Source: Rhizobium sp. 007 | Lineage (GTDB): Bacteria > Pseudomonadota > Alphaproteobacteria > Rhizobiales > Rhizobiaceae | Length of the DNA: 64,000 bases | NCBI RefSeq assembly: GCF_015353075.1 | Contig: NZ_CP064187.1 | Span: 2,666,001-2,730,000 of the forward strand | Direction: 5' to 3' | Part shown: positions 56,835 through 64,000 of the stretch, in pieces | Layout of the letters: every line of letters starts with the position of its first letter | Position numbering within the stretch: position 1 is the stretch's first letter | The notes under the pieces: model-generated | Seen by the model: the letters and a program-made list of their open reading frames with translations, nothing else | Database searches by the model: none | What the model was told of the DNA's origin: nothing | Translations under genes and position numbers: made by a program

Positions 56835-58241
56835 TTACTTCAGCAACCCGAGCTGCTGCGGCAGCCAGAGCGAGACCGACGGGATAAAGGTGATCAGGAT
56901 CAGTGCGACGAACAGCGGCGCGAGCCAGGGCAGGATCGCCATGGTCGTGCGCTCGACGGAGAGCTTTGCCACCCGCGAAAGGACGAACAATACCATTCCG
57001 AGCGGCGGATGAAGCAAGCCGATCATCAAATTGAGCGTCATGATCAGGCCGAACTGCACGGGATCGATCTGGAATTGCGTCACAATCGGCAGCAGGATCG
57101 GAACAAGGATGGTGATCGCCGCGATCGTATCCAGGAAGCAGCCCACGAAAAGCATCAGCAGATTGACGAGGATCAGGAAAACCCACTTGTTGTCGGTGAT
57201 TGAAAGGATCGCCGTCGACAAGAGCTGTGCGGCCTGGCTGACCGTCAGCAGCCAGGCAAAGACCGAGGCCGCGGTGACGATGAAGAGAACCGAGGCCGTG
57301 GTCTCGATCGTATCGAAGCTCGCCTTGGCGAGCGTCGAGAGTGTCATGGTGCGGTAGCGCACCAGCCCCAGGAAAAGCGACCAGAGCACAGCCGCGACTG
57401 CCGCTTCCGTCGGCGTAAACCAGCCCATTGTCATGCCGCCGATGAGAATGACCGGCGTCATCAGGGCCATGACGGCTGAAAAGGAGAAATACCAGTCCAG
57501 TGCCAGAAGCGCGGCAAGCGCGATGCCGGCCGACACGTTCATCGACAAGCCGGCAAGAATCATGAGGTAGATCGCGACGGGAACGAGCAGCACCACGACG
57601 ATTTCCAGCGACGCCGACAGAAGCTGCTTGACATCGAAGGGTGCGTCCGAGCCCCAGCTCCGCGCATAGGCGAATGCGGCAACGGTCACCATCATCAGAA
57701 CGGTCATGACGATGCCGGGCAGAATACCGGCCATGAACAGGGCGCCGATCGAGACGTTCGCCATCATGCCGTAGATGACGAAGGGTAGAGACGGCGGGAA
57801 GATCGGGCCGAGCGTCGCCGAGGCCGCCGTGACGCCGACGGCTGCTTCAACCGGATAGCCGTGGTCCTTCATCGCCTTGATCTCGATGGTGCCGATCCCG
57901 GCGGCATCCGCAAGCGCGGTTCCCGACATGCCGGAGAAGATCACAGAGCCGATGATGTTGACCTGCGCGAGGCCGCCCTTCATCCAGCCGACGAGGGCGA
58001 CCGCAAACGAATAGATACGTCCGGTCACGCCTGCCGAATTCATCAGGTTGCCGGCGAGAATGAAGAAGGGAACGGCAAGCAGCGGAAAGCTCTCGACGCC
58101 GGCGATCATTCGCTGGGCGACGATGATGTCGGGCGCGACGCCGTAAAGAACGATATAGAGCACCGAGGCGGTCGCCATCGAGATCGCGACAGGCACGCCG
58201 ATGACCATCAGCAGGAGAAACGAGCCGACAAGCAGGAGCAT
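56835..58241 (-). CDS. TRAP transporter large permease (DctM-type)
   Basis: A 468-residue, roughly 12-helix DctM protein. FPLLAVPFFILAGNLMNSAG, GMSGTALADAAGIGTIE and TAASATLGPIFPPSLPFVIYG are the hallmark stretches, with GCFLDTIAAITILVPILLP in the second half. It is the Na+- or H+-coupled membrane component. The ATG at 58241 lies 4 bases after the DctQ stop. Confidence 0.95.
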   Translation of the reverse strand: MLLLVGSFLLLMVIGVPVAISMATASVLYIVLYGVAPDIIVAQRMIAGVESFPLLAVPFFILAGNLMNSAGVTGRIYSFAVALVGWMKGGLAQVNIIGSVIFSGMSGTALADAAGIGTIEIKAMKDHGYPVEAAVGVTAASATLGPIFPPSLPFVIYGMMANVSIGALFMAGILPGIVMTVLMMVTVAAFAYARSWGSDAPFDVKQLLSASLEIVVVLLVPVAIYLMILAGLSMNVSAGIALAALLALDWYFSFSAVMALMTPVILIGGMTMGWFTPTEAAVAAVLWSLFLGLVRYRTMTLSTLAKASFDTIETTASVLFIVTAASVFAWLLTVSQAAQLLSTAILSITDNKWVFLILVNLLMLFVGCFLDTIAAITILVPILLPIVTQFQIDPVQFGLIMTLNLMIGLLHPPLGMVLFVLSRVAKLSVERTTMAILPWLAPLFVALILITFIPSVSLWLPQQLGLLK

Positions 58242-58245
58242 GTGA

Positions 58246-58818
58246 TCAATCCTCGATTTTCTGGAATTCCTCGGGCCGCTCCAGAACGGAATAGCCGCGG
58301 CGCATATTGGCAACGAAGACCACGATGGCGCGCAGCAGCATCAGGACGAATGCGGCAAAGACGCTGTAGAAAACGATGTTGCGCGGCAGCGCGATGGTCA
58401 CCATCTCCTCCCCGGCGACGATCTGCACATAGCGCCACATCAGATGGCAGGCGTAGGCAAAGAAGCCGATACGGACGACATCGACGAAGCTGGCAAGGAT
58501 CCTCGCCATCCGCTGCGGCATGTAGTGGTAGAATACGTCCACCTGGATGTGGCGCGAGGTGCGCACGCACATGACCGAACCAAGGAAGACGACGCCGATC
58601 AGGCAGTTGATGGCGATCTCTTCCGTCCAGGCATAGCTGTCGTTCAATACATAGCGCGTGAAGAACTGCAGAAAGACGCAGCCGGTCATGAGCCAGAAGA
58701 CGATCAGGGTGATCCAGTCCTCCGGGGCATAATCCGAGGCTTTGGCGGTCGGAGCCGCGCCTTCGAACGTATGGGCAATCTCGTCTGGGGTGATCTGGGT
58801 GTGGACTTCTTGCGACAT
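58246..58818 (-). CDS. TRAP transporter small permease (DctQ-type)
   Basis: A 190-residue, four-helix DctQ protein with VFLQFFTRYVLNDSYAWTEEIA, the typical DctQ signature, and LMWRYVQIVAGEEMVTIALP. I chose the ATG at 58818 (MSQEVH) over one 18 codons upstream, which would run into the dctP gap. It partners the large permease that follows. Confidence 0.93.
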   Translation of the reverse strand: MSQEVHTQITPDEIAHTFEGAAPTAKASDYAPEDWITLIVFWLMTGCVFLQFFTRYVLNDSYAWTEEIAINCLIGVVFLGSVMCVRTSRHIQVDVFYHYMPQRMARILASFVDVVRIGFFAYACHLMWRYVQIVAGEEMVTIALPRNIVFYSVFAAFVLMLLRAIVVFVANMRRGYSVLERPEEFQKIED

Positions 58819-58881
58819 GGGGAACGTCCGTTTTCGCCGGAAGGGAGGATGCGGCGCTGAATGGCGCCGCATCCTTTGCGA

Positions 58882-59856
58882 TTATTGGATAGCGCGGATG
58901 GCTTCCCAGTCGGTCTTTTCGTAGCCGAAATCCTCGAAGGCCACTTTCTCGGCAACTGCCTTTTCGAAGTCGGCCTTGTCGACTTCCGTCACGTTGAGCC
59001 CCTTCTCCTTGAAGGTGGCGATGAGGCCGTTTTCCCGTCCTTCGATTGTCTTCGTGGTGCGCTCTGCAGCTTCCCGCATCACGGTCTCGAAGATTGTCTT
59101 GTCCTCGTCGGAGAGGCTCGACCACAGGGTCTTGGAAACCACGGTGTTCAGATGATCGACAATATGGCCGGTCAGGATGATGTTCTTCTGAACTTCGTAG
59201 AACTTCTTCGCCTCAATCGTCGTCAGCGGATTTTCCTGTGCCTCGACCGTGCCGTTCTGAAGCGCAAGATAGACCTCGGCAAAGGCGATCGGCGTCGTGT
59301 TTGCGCCGCAGGCGCGCGGCATTGCGAGATAGGCTGGAACGTCGGGAACGCGGATTTTGAGACCCTGCATGTCGGCGCACTTGGCGATCGGCTTGTTCGA
59401 GGTCGTCTGGCGCGTGCCGTAATAGCTGACGGCAGCAATATGGTTGCCGGTCTTGTCTTCGTAGCCTTGGGCAAGGCGCTTGAAGACATCGCTCTTGGTG
59501 TAGGCGATCAGATGTGCCGGGCCGCGGAAGATATAGGGATAGTAGGTGACGCCGATCGGCTTGTAATCGCGGGCGGCAAAGCTCGAGCCGGAAATGATGA
59601 TATCGACGGTGCCGAGCTTCAGTCCCTGGTTGATGTCCGCTTCCTTGCCGAGCTGTGAAGCGGGATAGACCTCGATCTTGTAGCGCCCGCCGGTGCGCTT
59701 GTTGATCTCCTCGGATGCCCAGACCGAATCCGTGTGGAAGGGTTCGGACGTTTCATAGACATGGGCCCATTTCAGGACCGTCTGTGCATGTGCGGCAATT
59801 GTCGTCGCCATGATGGCGGCTGCGGTGCAAACTATCGTAGCCAGTCTGATCTTCAT
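58882..59856 (-). CDS. TRAP transporter solute-binding protein (DctP-type)
   Basis: A 324-residue periplasmic protein: signal peptide (about residues 1-24, AHAQ), LKWAHVYETSEPFHTDSVWA and YPASQLGKEADINQGLKLGTVD. IRVPDVPAY carries the Arg that grips a ligand carboxylate, and NPLTTIEAKKFYEVQKN is also typical. The neighbours suggest a sugar-acid ligand. GGAGGAAAGAG precedes the ATG. Confidence 0.94.
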   Translation of the reverse strand: MKIRLATIVCTAAAIMATTIAAHAQTVLKWAHVYETSEPFHTDSVWASEEINKRTGGRYKIEVYPASQLGKEADINQGLKLGTVDIIISGSSFAARDYKPIGVTYYPYIFRGPAHLIAYTKSDVFKRLAQGYEDKTGNHIAAVSYYGTRQTTSNKPIAKCADMQGLKIRVPDVPAYLAMPRACGANTTPIAFAEVYLALQNGTVEAQENPLTTIEAKKFYEVQKNIILTGHIVDHLNTVVSKTLWSSLSDEDKTIFETVMREAAERTTKTIEGRENGLIATFKEKGLNVTEVDKADFEKAVAEKVAFEDFGYEKTDWEAIRAIQ

Positions 59857-59879
59857 CGCTCTTTCCTCCCGAGCTTGCG

Positions 59880-60632
59880 TTAGATCTTTGCATTCCTCCG
59901 GGCCGCAGCGCGGCCGCCTTCGTCTTCCCCGAAAAGCTCCTCCCCGAAGCTTTCGGAAAATCTCTTCTGCGATCTGTCGAGATGGGTCCGCATGGCCTGT
60001 TTGGCGGCTGCGGGGTCATTGGCGGCGATCGCATCTCTGATGGCGCGATGCTCCTCCATCGCGCGCGTCCAGGAATCAGGTCCCTCGAAATGGCTCGCCA
60101 GCTTCTCGAAATACGGCGTCATGCGCTGATCGTAGATTTCGCCGGTGAAGCGGATGAGCGCGGCATTTCCGACGATGCCGGCAATTGCCGTGTGGAAGGC
60201 GCGGTCGATTTCGAGCGCCGCATCGGTATCGTTCACAACGCTTGCCATCTGCTGCAGGTTCTCGTCGAGCACTGCAATGTGGCTGGCGGTTGCGCGCTGC
60301 GCAGCCTCCTCGGCGATCGCGCATTCGATGATGGAGCGGGCCTGCAGCAGCTCGAACGGCCCTTCGAACGGTTCGCGCTCCGGCTGAGCGGGCTGAACGG
60401 TGTGCTTGCGGGCGACATATATTCCCGAGCCCATGCGGATATGCACGAGCCCTTCCACTTCCAGCACGATCAATGCCTCGCGAATGGTCGGACGCGAGAC
60501 CGCCAGCTTTTCGGCCAGTTCGCGCTCCGGCGGGAGGCGCTGGCCAACGGCCAGCTCGCCAGCCGCGATCATCGAACGAATTTGGTCAGCCACCTGCCTG
60601 TAAAGGCGGCGCGATTCAACAGCCGAAAACAT
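59880..60632 (-). CDS. GntR/FadR-family regulator of the TRAP operon
   Basis: A 250-residue FCD-type regulator. HTH RLPPERELAEKLAVSRPTIREALIVLE with the wing MGSGIYVA (about residues 10-75), then the FCD domain with DRAFHTAIAG and MEEHRAIRDAIAA metal-ligand helices. It resembles the hexuronate regulators ExuR and UxuR in style. It is cotranscribed with dctPQM-idnD, and a palindrome lies 35-59 bases upstream of its ATG. Confidence 0.9.
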   Translation of the reverse strand: MFSAVESRRLYRQVADQIRSMIAAGELAVGQRLPPERELAEKLAVSRPTIREALIVLEVEGLVHIRMGSGIYVARKHTVQPAQPEREPFEGPFELLQARSIIECAIAEEAAQRATASHIAVLDENLQQMASVVNDTDAALEIDRAFHTAIAGIVGNAALIRFTGEIYDQRMTPYFEKLASHFEGPDSWTRAMEEHRAIRDAIAANDPAAAKQAMRTHLDRSQKRFSESFGEELFGEDEGGRAAARRNAKI

Positions 60633-60666
60633 CTAGCCTCCCCGGCGCGTTTCTCCTCAAACGCGC

Positions 60667-60691
60667 AATTGGCCAAGTGGCCTGACCAATT
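60667..60691. promoter_or_regulatory. GntR/FadR-type operator
   Basis: AATTGG (60667-60672) and CCAATT (60686-60691) bracket a 25-bp near-palindrome whose core contains GGCCA-AG-TGGCC and whose right half is TGACCAATT. This resembles the TGGT-N-ACCA operators of PdhR, UxuR and LldR. It sits in the 113-bp gap ahead of gntR and is the likely autoregulatory site. Confidence 0.65.
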
Positions 60692-60745
60692 CATCCATTC
60701 GTAACATTGATCGTCTTATGCGTCAATCCGCCGCAAGGACGGGCT

Positions 60746-61822
60746 CTATGGACCGAACGGCGGTTGCAGAGCGTAACGTGCGGCAAGCGCCGCAAAGGAT
60801 GCCGCTGTCGCAGGGTCGAGTTCGACACCATTTTTCTCGCGGTCTTCGGCGACTTTCCATTCGCGGTCGCCTGGCGCCATGACGTTCAAGTCATCGCGGG
60901 CCGGCGAATTGCGCAGCGTCTCCAGATAACGCGTCATGGCAGCGTCGAAGTGGTGTCTGTCCAGGAAAGCCTCAGGCTTCATCGCCAGCACGAAGGCACC
61001 CAGTCCGCGCGGTGTCGAGAAGTCCGGACCGGGCATTGGCGCGATGTCGAAGCTCAATTTCATGCCGGTCAGGACGGCGCTGAGGATTTCGGCCAATCCG
61101 GCCAACCCGGCCCCCTTGAAGCCGAATTCACCGCCAAGCGGCGCCAGCATATCGGCCTGCTCCGGGTCGGTGGTATCGTAGCCGTGGCTATCCGAAGCCG
61201 TACCGGCCGGCAAACTCTTGCCAAGGCTCCTGTAAAGCTGAACGCGATTATAAGGCACCGCGCTGGTGGCCATGTCGAAGAGCCAGGGATTGTCGTTGGG
61301 AACCGGCACCGCACAGGCGATCGGATTGGTGCCGTGAAAGCGCATCGCGCCGTCATGCAAGCGGACAAAACTGTCGGAATTGCAGAACGCAAGACCAATG
61401 AAGCCCCGCCGGGCCGCATGAAGCGCATAGGCGCCGGCCGGCCCGAAATGCGAGGAATTGCGGATGGCCACGGCGCCGATGCCATGGCGGTCCGCCAATT
61501 CGATCGCATGATCCATCGCCACGAAGGTAGCAAGCCCTCCATGGCCATTATCGGCGTCGAGCACACCGACCGCTCCGAATGCCGAAGCAAGCGCCACTTT
61601 CGGCTGCCGGTTGATGCGGCCCTTCATCAAGCCTTCGACATAGTGCGGCAAAAGCCGGACGCCGTGGCTGTCGATGCCGAGCCGCGTCCCATGCATCATC
61701 GCCCGCGTCGCTCCATCGCTGGTAGCCTCGTCAGCACCCGCTGCAATGAAGACGGCGCGGCAGAAGCGATCGATGGAAGCAAGCGTCGCCCTTACAGGCG
61801 AAGTCGGATGTTCAGTCGGCAT
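60746..61822 (-). CDS. Malate/L-lactate dehydrogenase-family oxidoreductase
   Basis: A 358-residue NAD(P)-dependent enzyme of the YlbC/YiaK/MDH2 family, not Rossmann-type. HGTRLGIDSHGVRLLPHYV includes the conserved catalytic-region His. NSSHFGPAGAYALHAARRG, GTNPIACAVP and DMATSAVP are further blocks. Members reduce 2-keto acids or oxidise sugar acids such as ureidoglycolate, lactate or 2,3-diketogulonate. The ATG at 61822 has AAGGTG upstream. It lies 14 bases after hxlR and before the gntR-TRAP unit. Confidence 0.88.
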   Translation of the reverse strand: MPTEHPTSPVRATLASIDRFCRAVFIAAGADEATSDGATRAMMHGTRLGIDSHGVRLLPHYVEGLMKGRINRQPKVALASAFGAVGVLDADNGHGGLATFVAMDHAIELADRHGIGAVAIRNSSHFGPAGAYALHAARRGFIGLAFCNSDSFVRLHDGAMRFHGTNPIACAVPVPNDNPWLFDMATSAVPYNRVQLYRSLGKSLPAGTASDSHGYDTTDPEQADMLAPLGGEFGFKGAGLAGLAEILSAVLTGMKLSFDIAPMPGPDFSTPRGLGAFVLAMKPEAFLDRHHFDAAMTRYLETLRNSPARDDLNVMAPGDREWKVAEDREKNGVELDPATAASFAALAARYALQPPFGP

Positions 61823-61836
61823 CGGAAAATCACCTT

Positions 61837-62268
61837 TCACCAGCGCTCGCTGGCTGCCTTGGCGTCGTAACGGGCTCGGGCCGCCAGAATTTCAGCCTGG
61901 TTCGATTCCGTCCACCCCACCAGCGCGCGGATGGTTTCGTGCAGAGTGCAGCCGAGCGGCGACAGCGCATATTCAACGCGCGGCGGCACGACGGGATAGA
62001 CCGTTCGCTCGATAATTCCGTCGCGTTCAAGGTTGCGCAAGGTGGTCGTCAGCATGCGCTGGCTGATGCCTTCGATGCTATTGCGTAATTGCGTGAAGCG
62101 GAGCGTGCGCTTTTCCAGAAGAGCGATCACCAGCAGCGACCATTTATCGGCGATCCGATCGAGGATCTGGCGCACCTCGCAGCCTTCGCGCACATCCCAT
62201 TGCAGGACGTCGTAATCCGCCTCGCTGCTGCAAAGGTTACTCGGTGAGTTTAAAGTGCCTTCTTTCAT
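61837..62268 (-). CDS. HxlR-family transcriptional regulator
   Basis: A 143-residue winged-helix protein. The HxlR core is ILDRIADKWSLLVIALL, RFTQLRNSIEGISQRMLTTT and LRNLERDGIIERTVYPVVPP, followed by VEYALSPLG. Several members sense quinones or aldehydes through a Cys. Here Cys residues are near positions 13 and 31. I chose the ATG at 62268. It is divergent from an MFS exporter across 97 bases, its probable target. Confidence 0.88.
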   Translation of the reverse strand: MKEGTLNSPSNLCSSEADYDVLQWDVREGCEVRQILDRIADKWSLLVIALLEKRTLRFTQLRNSIEGISQRMLTTTLRNLERDGIIERTVYPVVPPRVEYALSPLGCTLHETIRALVGWTESNQAEILAARARYDAKAASERW

Positions 62269-62365
62269 GGGTCCGGAGCATGGCCTAATTGTTTGATGGT
62301 TACAAGAGGGAACTGACTGACGAAAAGTCACTCGCTCCCTTCATCGTCAACGAAGGACCAAGCCT

Positions 62366-63805
62366 ATGTCCACGACCCTTTCTTCTTCCGAAGCCGGCGC
62401 CGCACCTATGACGCCGCGTGCCGCAGCGACGCTGATCGTCCTTTGCGGAGCCATCTTTCTTGAGGGCATCGATGTTGCCATGCTCAATATCGCGCTTCCG
62501 GCAATCCGGGCCGATCTTAATCTGACGACAACCACGCTGAGCGGCGTGGTGAGCGCCTATGTGCTGGGCTATGCCGGTTTCATGCTGCTCGGCGGCCGTG
62601 CTGCGGACATTTTCGGCAAACGCCGGGTCTTCCTTTTTGCACTTGCCGTCTTCATTGCATTCTCCGGACTCGGCGGCCTTGCGACGGAGGGCTGGATGCT
62701 CCTGTTGGCCCGCTTCGTCACAGGCGCCGCCTCGGCATTCATGACACCGGCCGGCCTGGCGCTCGTCGCGACGAATTTTCCGGAGGGTCCCCAGCGCAAC
62801 CGCGCAGTGACCATCTACGCCTCCACGGCTTCCGCCGGTTTCTCGCTCGGGCTCGTCCTGGGCGGATTGCTTGCTGCAATCGACTGGCGCTGGGTGTTCT
62901 TTGCCCCGGTGATCCTGGCGCTCCTCATCTTTGCCGCCGCAATCAGGCTCATCGCCGACAAACAGTCTAGAACCACCAGGGAGCGCTTCGACATTCCAGG
63001 CGCCGTTACGCTCACAGCAGCGATGCTGCTTGTGGTTCATGGCGTGACCCGCCTCGAACATCCGGACCAGAACCTGGCATGGACGCTCGGCATCTTCGGC
63101 GTGAGCGCGGCCCTGTGGCTTGCCTTCTTCCTGATCGAGCGTCTGTCCGCCGCGCCGCTCGTGCGTTTCGGAATATTCCGCTCCGGCTCCCTCGTCCGGT
63201 CGAACCTCGGAGCGCTGCTGTTTGCCGGGTCGTTCTTCGGCTTCCAGTTTATCGCGACGCTCTATCTCCAGGAATTGCTTGGCTGGACGCCGATTGAGAC
63301 CAGCATTGCGATGCTTGTGATCGGCATCGACGCGGTCGTCGCTCCCATCCTGACGCCCAGGCTTGTCGATCGCTTCGGAAACGACCGCGTTATCTTCGCA
63401 GGCTTCGTTCTTGCCGCCATCTCCTACGCATTGCTGTTGGGGATGGAGCTCGACTGGACATATGCCGCAATCTTCCCAAGCATGCTTTTGCTCGGACTGG
63501 CCTTCTCTATCGCCTATAGCCCGCTGACAATCGCCGCCACCGATGGCATTCATGAAGACGAACAGGGGCTGGCCGGCGGGCTGGTCAATACCGCCTTTCA
63601 GTTCGGCGCAGCCCTCGGCCTGTCGGGTGCAAGTGCCATCGGCGCCTATGTTCTTGGCGAAGCTACATCTGCCGAAGCCCGGCTGGTATCGCTTCAAACG
63701 GCGCTGATCGTCCCGGTCGCAGCCGCCGTGGCTGGCGCGCTGATCACTGCCATGGGCATCAGGCGCTGCCGCGATCTGCCCTGCGATCAGGTCATGCCAT
63801 CCTGA
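62366..63805 (+). CDS. MFS (DHA2-type) efflux transporter
   Basis: A 479-residue major-facilitator protein with about 14 helices. TM1 EGIDVAMLNIALPAIRADL, the motif A loop GGRAADIFGKRRVFL and the motif C-like STASAGFSLGLVLGGLLA point to a drug exporter. It is divergent from hxlR, a frequent pairing in which the regulator represses the pump. Distinct from the EmrB at 20363: no adaptor gene is beside it. Confidence 0.92.
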   Translation: MSTTLSSSEAGAAPMTPRAAATLIVLCGAIFLEGIDVAMLNIALPAIRADLNLTTTTLSGVVSAYVLGYAGFMLLGGRAADIFGKRRVFLFALAVFIAFSGLGGLATEGWMLLLARFVTGAASAFMTPAGLALVATNFPEGPQRNRAVTIYASTASAGFSLGLVLGGLLAAIDWRWVFFAPVILALLIFAAAIRLIADKQSRTTRERFDIPGAVTLTAAMLLVVHGVTRLEHPDQNLAWTLGIFGVSAALWLAFFLIERLSAAPLVRFGIFRSGSLVRSNLGALLFAGSFFGFQFIATLYLQELLGWTPIETSIAMLVIGIDAVVAPILTPRLVDRFGNDRVIFAGFVLAAISYALLLGMELDWTYAAIFPSMLLLGLAFSIAYSPLTIAATDGIHEDEQGLAGGLVNTAFQFGAALGLSGASAIGAYVLGEATSAEARLVSLQTALIVPVAAAVAGALITAMGIRRCRDLPCDQVMPS

Positions 63806-63813
63806 ACCCAAGA

Positions 63814-63841
63814 GATGGCCGCGGCTCCAGTCGCGGCCATC
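63814..63841. terminator. Hairpin between the MFS gene and the last gene
   Basis: GATGGCCGCG (63814-63823) and CGCGGCCATC (63832-63841) form a perfect 10-bp stem with an 8-base loop, nine bases after the MFS stop. No T-run follows on either strand. Its right arm touches the stop codon of the leftward gene. Probably a bidirectional terminator or stabiliser. Confidence 0.55.
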
Positions 63842-64000
63842 AATCGCATCGGACATCCGCTAAAAGCAGATAGTCCTCCGAGCCATAGGCAACATCGCTT
63901 TGGTCGAAGCAAAATCTCTTCGGAAGGATGCGGATCGCATATCGGCGATTGCAGGTACCGGGAAAGTCCAGCCGGTATTCCCGGCGTTCCATTGAACTCG
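63840..64000 (-). CDS. C-terminal end of an unidentified leftward gene
   Basis: One minus-strand frame stays open from the window edge to a TGA at 63840-63842, encoding about 52 residues ending YGSEDYLLLADVRCD. The other two minus frames either stop or read as Cys/Pro/Leu-rich shadow sequence. The aromatic and acidic composition looks like real protein, but I do not recognise the family. Confidence 0.4.
   Translation of the reverse strand, partial: SSMERREYRLDFPGTCNRRYAIRILPKRFCFDQSDVAYGSEDYLLLADVRCD

Noticed and set aside
56821..57186. N-terminal extension of the idnD frame
   Set aside because: It would overlap the dctM coding sequence. The ATG at 56820 has a strong GGGGAGG site and begins the dehydrogenase fold.
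58242..58313. N-terminal extension of the TRAP large permease
   Set aside because: Lies inside dctQ. The ATG at 58241 starts directly with the first membrane helix.
1..64000. CRISPR arrays, tRNA or rRNA genes, insertion sequences, phage or toxin-antitoxin modules
   Set aside because: No regularly spaced repeats, no tRNA-like cloverleaf arms, no transposase or integrase motifs, and gene content and composition are uniform apart from promoter regions.

Overview
The window is chromosomal DNA from a Rhizobiaceae alphaproteobacterium, most likely Rhizobium or a close Agrobacterium/Sinorhizobium relative. The codon usage is GC-rich, genes are tightly packed on both strands, and the central 17 kb is a succinoglycan-type exo cluster in nearly the order known from Sinorhizobium meliloti. 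I saw no tRNA, rRNA, insertion sequence, prophage or CRISPR array.

Layout. Positions 1-1807 hold a VOC ring-cleaving dioxygenase, the first codons of a following gene, and ung. Positions 1962-7280 form a nucleotide-sugar block: manB-manC (GDP-mannose), then ugd-lpsL (UDP-glucuronate and UDP-galacturonate), feeding surface polysaccharides. Next are a PAS-GGDEF-EAL protein (7228-9075) and a D-xylonate dehydratase-like enzyme (9207-10991). Positions 11136-28350 are an efflux and regulator island: a LysR-controlled alpha/beta-hydrolase plus RND pump, an SDR/LysR pair, a DNA glycosylase, a MarR-EmrA-EmrB system, and a second RND pump.

The exo cluster spans 28354-44867. exoY-exoF-exoQ-exoZ run leftward. 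exoX and exoU run rightward, exoW runs leftward, and exoH-exoK-exoL/A-exoM-exoO-exoP run rightward as an operon. Together they build, modify, polymerise, export and trim an octasaccharide-type EPS. exoL and exoA are fused in one reading frame. Relative to S. meliloti, exoI, exoT (flippase), exoV (pyruvyltransferase), exoN and exoB are not in this window. exoX is preceded by a nested hairpin that reaches its Shine-Dalgarno sequence.

Positions 44868-47375 carry a PPP-type phosphatase, an SfnB-like acyl-CoA-dehydrogenase-fold protein and an Rrf2 regulator. Positions 47695-55792 are one operon: GntR regulator, Opp/Dpp-type ABC transporter and two DapA-superfamily enzymes. Positions 55789-62268 run leftward: an HxlR regulator, a malate/lactate-dehydrogenase-family enzyme, a GntR regulator, a TRAP transporter (dctPQM) and an L-idonate dehydrogenase. 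This looks like sugar-acid uptake and oxidation. The window ends with an MFS efflux gene divergent from hxlR and the tail of an unidentified leftward gene.

The observations I rate highest are the ExoL-ExoA fusion, the exoX leader structure, the alpha/beta-hydrolase that has lost its nucleophile inside an RND operon, the GGDEF domain lacking a metal Asp beside an intact EAL domain, and the transport/DapA operon of unknown substrate.
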